Assembly: GCA_017998755.1 (NCBI GenBank)
Contig: JAGOCL010000060.1
Span: 1-10,103 of the forward strand
Source: Spirochaetota bacterium
GTDB taxonomy: Bacteria > Spirochaetota > GWE2-31-10 > MWDO01
Direction of reading: 5' to 3'
Length of the DNA stretch: 10,103 bases
A program made the position numbers and the translations under genes. This document shows, piece after piece, positions 5,580-10,103 of the stretch. The first letter of the stretch is position 1, and the number at the start of each line of letters is the position of its first letter. The notes under the pieces are model-generated. The model was not told where the DNA came from, did not search any database, and saw nothing but the letters and a program-made list of their open reading frames with translations.

Positions 5580-7889
5580 ATGAAAAACAAAAAGAAGATA
5601 AAGAAAGAGAATCCCAAAGTTATTAAGAAGCCAAAGAAAGAGAAAGTTAAGTCTTTGAAATTCTCAGTATTAAGAATATTTTTAATGATATTTATAGCGT
5701 TTCAAGCGCTAATCGCTTTTTATATAGTATTAGACGCTTCGTTTAATACCTTAAAGAGCATCAAAGTTTCTGAGGATAATTTACTTCAGATAAACAAGAA
5801 AATGATAAGAGATTATTGTTTGAACGCTTATTCTATAATAGATAGAATTTACAGCGATTTCAAATTGGAAGAGAAAAAACTTATCCAAAACGGCTCGGAT
5901 CCGTATATGATAGAGAGGGTTGAAGAGGATTATAAAGTAAGAGCTATTAATATTATCAAATATTTTAAGTATAATAACGATAACGGATATTTTTGGATTA
6001 CCGATACTACTTCTCCGATACCTATGGTTATACTTGAGCCGTTAAGTCCCGAATTAGTCAATACCAGCCCCGAAGGGGATCAATTTAATACCGTTAAGGA
6101 TACGAATCAAAATATATTTGAAGCGATGCGCGAACTGTGTTCAAAAGATAACGAAGGGTATATTCAACACAAATGGATAAAACCGTCTAAAGACGGTATA
6201 GAGAACGATAAAGATAAAATATCGTTCGTAAAAATTTATTACAACTGGAAATGGATCATAGGCACCGGGTTTTATCTTGACGAAGTAAAGATGAATACAA
6301 AGTCTGTCAGGGACGAAGACGTCAGACAGGTTGTAAATTTGTTGTTGGTTATAATATTGGGATCGATTGTTTTCTTGATATTCGTAGTCTTTTTGTTGAA
6401 TTTTTATCTATCGAGACTTTTAGTTAAACCGTTGAAAGAGATCATCGATAAATCGCAAGTTATTACAAAGGGAGATCTTACCGTTAAATTCCAGGCGGGT
6501 AGAAAAGACGAGATAGGGAATCTTATTAATTCTTTCTCCAATATGGTGGATACTCTCAAAAACCTAAATCAGAAAATTTATATAGCGATTATAATTTTAA
6601 CGAAGAATTTAAGGCAGTTATTCAAGTCTTCCAATTCCGTTAAGGATTCGGCTAATACTCAAGCCGTTACTGTCGAGGAGACGCAAAGAAATTTTGAAAA
6701 TATGAATTTGATGGTTGAGACCATAGCGAAAGAATCGTCAAAAGCGAACGATTATACCTCTCAGGCGTTGAAGAAAGCGAATATCGGTATGGAATCTATG
6801 CAAAAACTCGAAGGAGAAATGCTTAAGATAGAAAACAGTTCGTTGGAGATTACGAATATTATCGGAATGATAAACGAAATCGCAGAACAGACCAACCTTT
6901 TGTCGTTAAACGCTTCTATAGAGTCGGCAAGAGCCGGAGAAGCCGGTAAAGGTTTTAATATAGTAGCGGGCGAGATCAGGAAGCTCGCGGAAAAATCGAC
7001 CCACGCGGCTAATAGAATCCAAGAACTTATCGGGAATAATAATAAAATTATTCAGGAAGGGGTAAAGTACTCCAAGAATACGACCGGAATATTGAAAGAT
7101 ATAGCTATGTCTAACGAGTTAATAGCCGGGTTGGTTAGAACAATCTCAGACGAAATACACAAGATGAAGGTTAGTTCGCAGGAGATACTTTCCGCGATCA
7201 ATCACATATCTAACATCGCGCAGGACAATCTAGGCGATAGCGAGAAGGTATCGCAAGCGATGACGGACTTTGTCGCGCAGACTTTGGAACTTCAGAAGTT
7301 TGTCGGCCAGTTCGACGTTCGTCCTGAAAGTATCAAAGAAAACCAGTCTCATATTGAAGAGATACTACGCGCTAAATTGATCGAAGTAAATAAAATATTA
7401 GCCGAATACGGCGCTCAATTCTTACCGACGGGTAATGTAATAAAAATCGGAGAAAACAGCGTTCAAGAGTTACAGATTGGTAATCTGATAGTTACCGGAA
7501 ACGTTGAGTTGGTTGACGGCATATCGAAAAAGACCAATACTTCTGTAACTATATTCCAGACAATAGACGACGCGCTAATCAGAGTCGCGACAACCGTCAG
7601 GAATTTCGACGATTCGCGAGCGATAGGCACTCTTATAACCAAAGAGAGTAAGGTTTTCCAAACCGTTATGACGGGCAAAGTCTATTTTGGTAGAGCTTTC
7701 GTAGTAAACAAGTGGTACGTTGCGGTTTACAAGCCTATAGTCGATGAAACCGGGTATATATTAGGCGCTTTGTATCTGGGAATACCTGAAGAGATGCAAT
7801 CCGGAGACGATGCGACAGAGGATAGGTTCTTAACGATCGACGATACGGACGGAGTCGTAAAGGACGATACCTTCAAGCATAATTTCTAA
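5580..7889 (+). CDS. methyl-accepting chemotaxis protein with periplasmic sCache_2 and C-terminal cytoplasmic Cache domain
   Basis: A 769-residue chemoreceptor that signals through CheA/CheW to the flagellar motor. A very basic tail (1-28, rich in Lys) precedes the first membrane segment at about 29-50. The periplasmic part, about 51-250, is a single Cache (sCache_2) domain with NGYFWITDTTSPIPMV near 135-150 and NWKWIIGTGFYLDEV near 222-236. The second membrane segment is at about 251-276 and HAMP at about 277-330 (VKPLKEIID, GDLTVKF, DEIGNLINSF). The signalling hairpin runs about 345-578, its tip reading EQTNLLSLNASIESARAGEA (436-455). After it, residues about 595-737 form a second Cache of the Cache_3-Cache_2 type (TIF, IRVATTVRNFDDSRAIGT, GRAFVVNKWYVAVYKPIVD, LYLGIPEE). 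No third membrane segment precedes it, so it should be cytoplasmic. There is no CheR-binding pentapeptide at the acidic C-terminus. A sigma-28-type promoter lies just upstream. Ligands cannot be told. Confidence 0.95.
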   Translation: MKNKKKIKKENPKVIKKPKKEKVKSLKFSVLRIFLMIFIAFQALIAFYIVLDASFNTLKSIKVSEDNLLQINKKMIRDYCLNAYSIIDRIYSDFKLEEKKLIQNGSDPYMIERVEEDYKVRAINIIKYFKYNNDNGYFWITDTTSPIPMVILEPLSPELVNTSPEGDQFNTVKDTNQNIFEAMRELCSKDNEGYIQHKWIKPSKDGIENDKDKISFVKIYYNWKWIIGTGFYLDEVKMNTKSVRDEDVRQVVNLLLVIILGSIVFLIFVVFLLNFYLSRLLVKPLKEIIDKSQVITKGDLTVKFQAGRKDEIGNLINSFSNMVDTLKNLNQKIYIAIIILTKNLRQLFKSSNSVKDSANTQAVTVEETQRNFENMNLMVETIAKESSKANDYTSQALKKANIGMESMQKLEGEMLKIENSSLEITNIIGMINEIAEQTNLLSLNASIESARAGEAGKGFNIVAGEIRKLAEKSTHAANRIQELIGNNNKIIQEGVKYSKNTTGILKDIAMSNELIAGLVRTISDEIHKMKVSSQEILSAINHISNIAQDNLGDSEKVSQAMTDFVAQTLELQKFVGQFDVRPESIKENQSHIEEILRAKLIEVNKILAEYGAQFLPTGNVIKIGENSVQELQIGNLIVTGNVELVDGISKKTNTSVTIFQTIDDALIRVATTVRNFDDSRAIGTLITKESKVFQTVMTGKVYFGRAFVVNKWYVAVYKPIVDETGYILGALYLGIPEEMQSGDDATEDRFLTIDDTDGVVKDDTFKHNF

Positions 7890-7963
7890 AATTTTGTAAT
7901 ATTTCTTTTCTTTTTTGATGAAATATCTTATCTTAAAGAAAAATATTCTTAAGGTAAAAAAGA

Positions 7964-10103
7964 ATGAGCGATTCTCAAGATAAAATATTAATCAGTGAAA
8001 AATCAAGTTTTCTTTCGTTAGAGAAAAACAATCTCGTTGCCGACGGGAAAGTTGAGAAATTCTCTTCAATCAATTTTGACGCTAAATATTGGAAGCAAGA
8101 AAAGAACTTCATTATATCTTTTACCGCCAAGTCGGATATGGATCAAAAAGATAAAGAGATAAGGTTCTATTTTAGATACAAAGACTCGTTAAACCACTGT
8201 TTTTTTTCATTAAAAGACGGGAAATTTATAAAATTTTCCGTGATAAAGGATTCAGCGCCGACTTTTCAGACTTCATGGATAAAAATAACCGATCAAAACC
8301 TTTTTAAAGATAAGTATAACTTTTTTCTATCGGTATTTGAAGATACGACGACCGTTATTATAGATAAGACGGTAGTTATGAATATCGACCACACTCCGGA
8401 CGTCGAGGGGGATATAGGCGTTCAGTTTATCAGCGAGAAGAAAACCGAGATTTATAATATAATATTTGAGAATTTTTCTATCTCTACCGAGATACTAAAT
8501 TTTGAACATATTTTGAATATGCCTAAACGTCCGGACGTTTTTTTTATGCAGGGGAACGATTTTTACGAGCAAAACAGATACGATCTCTCGTTATATTATT
8601 ACAATAAAGGGTTGTTGTACGGAAGAGCGGACGATAAAATTTATAACCGTATCGGGAATTTATACTATTTATTTGAGCAATATCCGGAAGCCCTAAGTAA
8701 TTATAGCAAGGCGGTAAAACTAAACGAAGCCGTAGAGGAATACCGGATAAATTACGGTAGAGCGTTGATCAAAACCAATAGAGACAAGGAAGCTATAGAG
8801 TTATTGGAGAAGATAGTCGACGGCGATACGAAAGACGTCGATTTATTGGCAGACTACTCGACTATATGGTTGAAGAAAAAGGACTATCAAAAAGGATTGG
8901 AGTATCTAAATAAAGCGTATCTAATAGATCCGAACTCGTCGACAGTTTTGATTAAACTCGGAAAGGCGCTTATCGATACAGACCAGTTAGACGAAGGGAA
9001 AGAAAAACTATTGCAGGCGGCGAGCTCCATATCAAAGACGGACCCGGCTGGGGCGGCGATTATTCTGAAATATTCTGTCGACAAAAAAGCGGATACCAGA
9101 TCGGTAAAAGCTCTCGCTAAATTGCTTTTTGATAAGCGCGAGTATAGGGAGGTTTACGAATTAATTAAGCGCAGTAGAGTCTCTATGTTTTTAGACGAAG
9201 AGTTAATGGGATTATTGCTCGAAACAGAGATAGAGCTTGGTTTGTTAAGTATAGCCCTAACGGAAGTCAATAATATAGAAAAGAAGGATCTGAGCCCAAA
9301 GCTGTCTTATTTGAAAGCGCAGATATTAATTCTAAACGGCGATTATAAAAAATCTCTGGAGATTGTCGATAGCGCTCTTAAAGGGGAAGTCGATAACGAG
9401 TTGTTAAATAAAATTATTTGTCAAAAATTGATATTATTATCAAAGAACGAAGATATAAAGGATTGTAAAAAATATTTTGAGCGAGCCAATCCTAAATACG
9501 CCGGTTACGACGACGTTCTTATCGAATACGGTAAAATTTTAACGGATATGAAAGATTTTGACGGAGCTTTGGAAATATTTTCAAATATTAATAAGAGTAT
9601 CCGTCTCAACGCCGAGGTTTTGTACAACATAGGATTGGCGTATCTGGGAACAGATAAATTCGACGAAGCGAAAGAGACGTTAGGCGAGGCGTTGAATGAA
9701 GTAAAGGACGGCGGCGTTATATATAATTATTCGGTCGCCTGCTACCGTACTAACGATTTTAAAGGCGCAATTAATATATTGGAGCAATATCAGGCTATTC
9801 TACCAAAAGACGGCTCTATTGAGAATCTATTGGGCAACATATATCTTTCAAAAGGGGACGTTGTTAACGCTCAAAAATATTATTACAAAGCTTTGGATAT
9901 CGACGGGGATAACGGCGAGTTTGCGTTGAATCTTGCCGAATCGTTTTATAAATCCGGAGATTATCAGAACGCTTTCATGATTACAAAACAGTTGATAGAC
10001 GACAAATCTTTTGATCGAGCGTACTCTCTTCATCTTAGAATAAAATCTCATTTGTATCAGGATATATCCTGCGACGTTTGTTCTAAAAAGTGGACTGTTG
10101 AGA
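7964..10103 (+). CDS. large TPR protein with N-terminal jelly-roll domain and CxxC motif (3' end outside window)
   Basis: Open from ATG 7964 to the window end, 713 codons visible and no stop. No signal peptide or membrane segment is seen, so it is probably cytoplasmic. Residues about 35-176 look like a concanavalin A/LamG-type beta sandwich: alternating strands with EIRFYFRYKDSLNHCFFSL, then W105-I-K-I, VIIDKTVVMN and GDIGVQF. From about 190 to 700 the protein is helical with many tetratricopeptide repeats, for example IYNRIGNLYYLFEQYPEALS (226-245), YQKGLEYLNKAYLIDPNS (308-325), VLYNIGLAYLGTDKFDEAKE and LLGNIYLSKGDVVNAQKYYY. The visible end reads C703-D-V-C706-SKKW, the start of a likely zinc ribbon whose second half would lie outside. 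The ribosome site is weak (AAGG at 7951), and an imperfect hairpin, 7932-7953, overlaps it. It may share the chemoreceptor transcript (74-base gap). I do not recognise a named function; a protein-binding scaffold is inferred. Confidence 0.88.
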   Translation, partial: MSDSQDKILISEKSSFLSLEKNNLVADGKVEKFSSINFDAKYWKQEKNFIISFTAKSDMDQKDKEIRFYFRYKDSLNHCFFSLKDGKFIKFSVIKDSAPTFQTSWIKITDQNLFKDKYNFFLSVFEDTTTVIIDKTVVMNIDHTPDVEGDIGVQFISEKKTEIYNIIFENFSISTEILNFEHILNMPKRPDVFFMQGNDFYEQNRYDLSLYYYNKGLLYGRADDKIYNRIGNLYYLFEQYPEALSNYSKAVKLNEAVEEYRINYGRALIKTNRDKEAIELLEKIVDGDTKDVDLLADYSTIWLKKKDYQKGLEYLNKAYLIDPNSSTVLIKLGKALIDTDQLDEGKEKLLQAASSISKTDPAGAAIILKYSVDKKADTRSVKALAKLLFDKREYREVYELIKRSRVSMFLDEELMGLLLETEIELGLLSIALTEVNNIEKKDLSPKLSYLKAQILILNGDYKKSLEIVDSALKGEVDNELLNKIICQKLILLSKNEDIKDCKKYFERANPKYAGYDDVLIEYGKILTDMKDFDGALEIFSNINKSIRLNAEVLYNIGLAYLGTDKFDEAKETLGEALNEVKDGGVIYNYSVACYRTNDFKGAINILEQYQAILPKDGSIENLLGNIYLSKGDVVNAQKYYYKALDIDGDNGEFALNLAESFYKSGDYQNAFMITKQLIDDKSFDRAYSLHLRIKSHLYQDISCDVCSKKWTVE

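Noticed and set aside
7463..7678. 71-codon - strand frame inside the chemoreceptor gene; similar frames at 4226-4426 (+), 8887-9084 (-) and 9848-10051 (-)
   Set aside because: All are shadows of well-supported genes on the other strand.

Overview
The window looks like chromosomal DNA from an AT-rich, motile, double-membraned bacterium, most likely a spirochaete of the Treponema type. That placement is an inference. It rests on the flavour of the FtsK motor domain, on a chemotaxis receptor with an extra Cache domain after its signalling domain, on a sigma-28-like promoter, and on a long cytoplasmic TPR protein with an N-terminal lectin-like domain and a C-terminal CxxC motif. No rRNA, tRNA, CRISPR array or insertion sequence was seen.

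Layout. (1) From the left edge to 1937, + strand: the linker and motor part of the DNA translocase FtsK; its membrane domain should lie upstream of the window. (2) 1997-3455, - strand: a two-gene ABC module, an MlaE-family permease followed, with a 14-base overlap, by an MlaF-like ATPase. The ATPase has lost almost every catalytic motif except Walker B and the Q-loop glutamine. No MCE substrate-binding protein is present here. (3) 3518-5148, - strand: a small DNA-processing or defence-type cluster. In transcription order it is a full-length DUF1016/YhcG PD-(D/E)XK nuclease, a start-intact stub of a GIY-YIG (T5orf172-type) protein, and a Vsr mismatch endonuclease. All three are overlapped, so they look co-transcribed. 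The stub is probably what remains of a much larger nuclease-helicase. (4) 5149-5579: a 431-base AT-rich divergent intergenic region with several short direct, inverted and tandem repeats. It ends in a good sigma-28-type promoter. (5) 5580-7889, + strand: a methyl-accepting chemotaxis protein with a periplasmic sCache_2 sensor, HAMP, signalling hairpin and a second, apparently cytoplasmic, Cache domain. (6) 7964 to the right edge, + strand: a long TPR protein, cut off by the window end.

How the parts fit. FtsK, the lipid-transport-type ABC pair, the chemoreceptor and the TPR protein look like ordinary core genes. The nuclease-stub-Vsr cluster looks like an accessory insertion, possibly a decayed restriction or defence island, placed between the permease and the chemoreceptor. 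The items most worth a second look are the degenerate ATPase, the truncated nuclease-helicase stub fused by overlap to vsr, and the receptor with a Cache domain on each side of the membrane.
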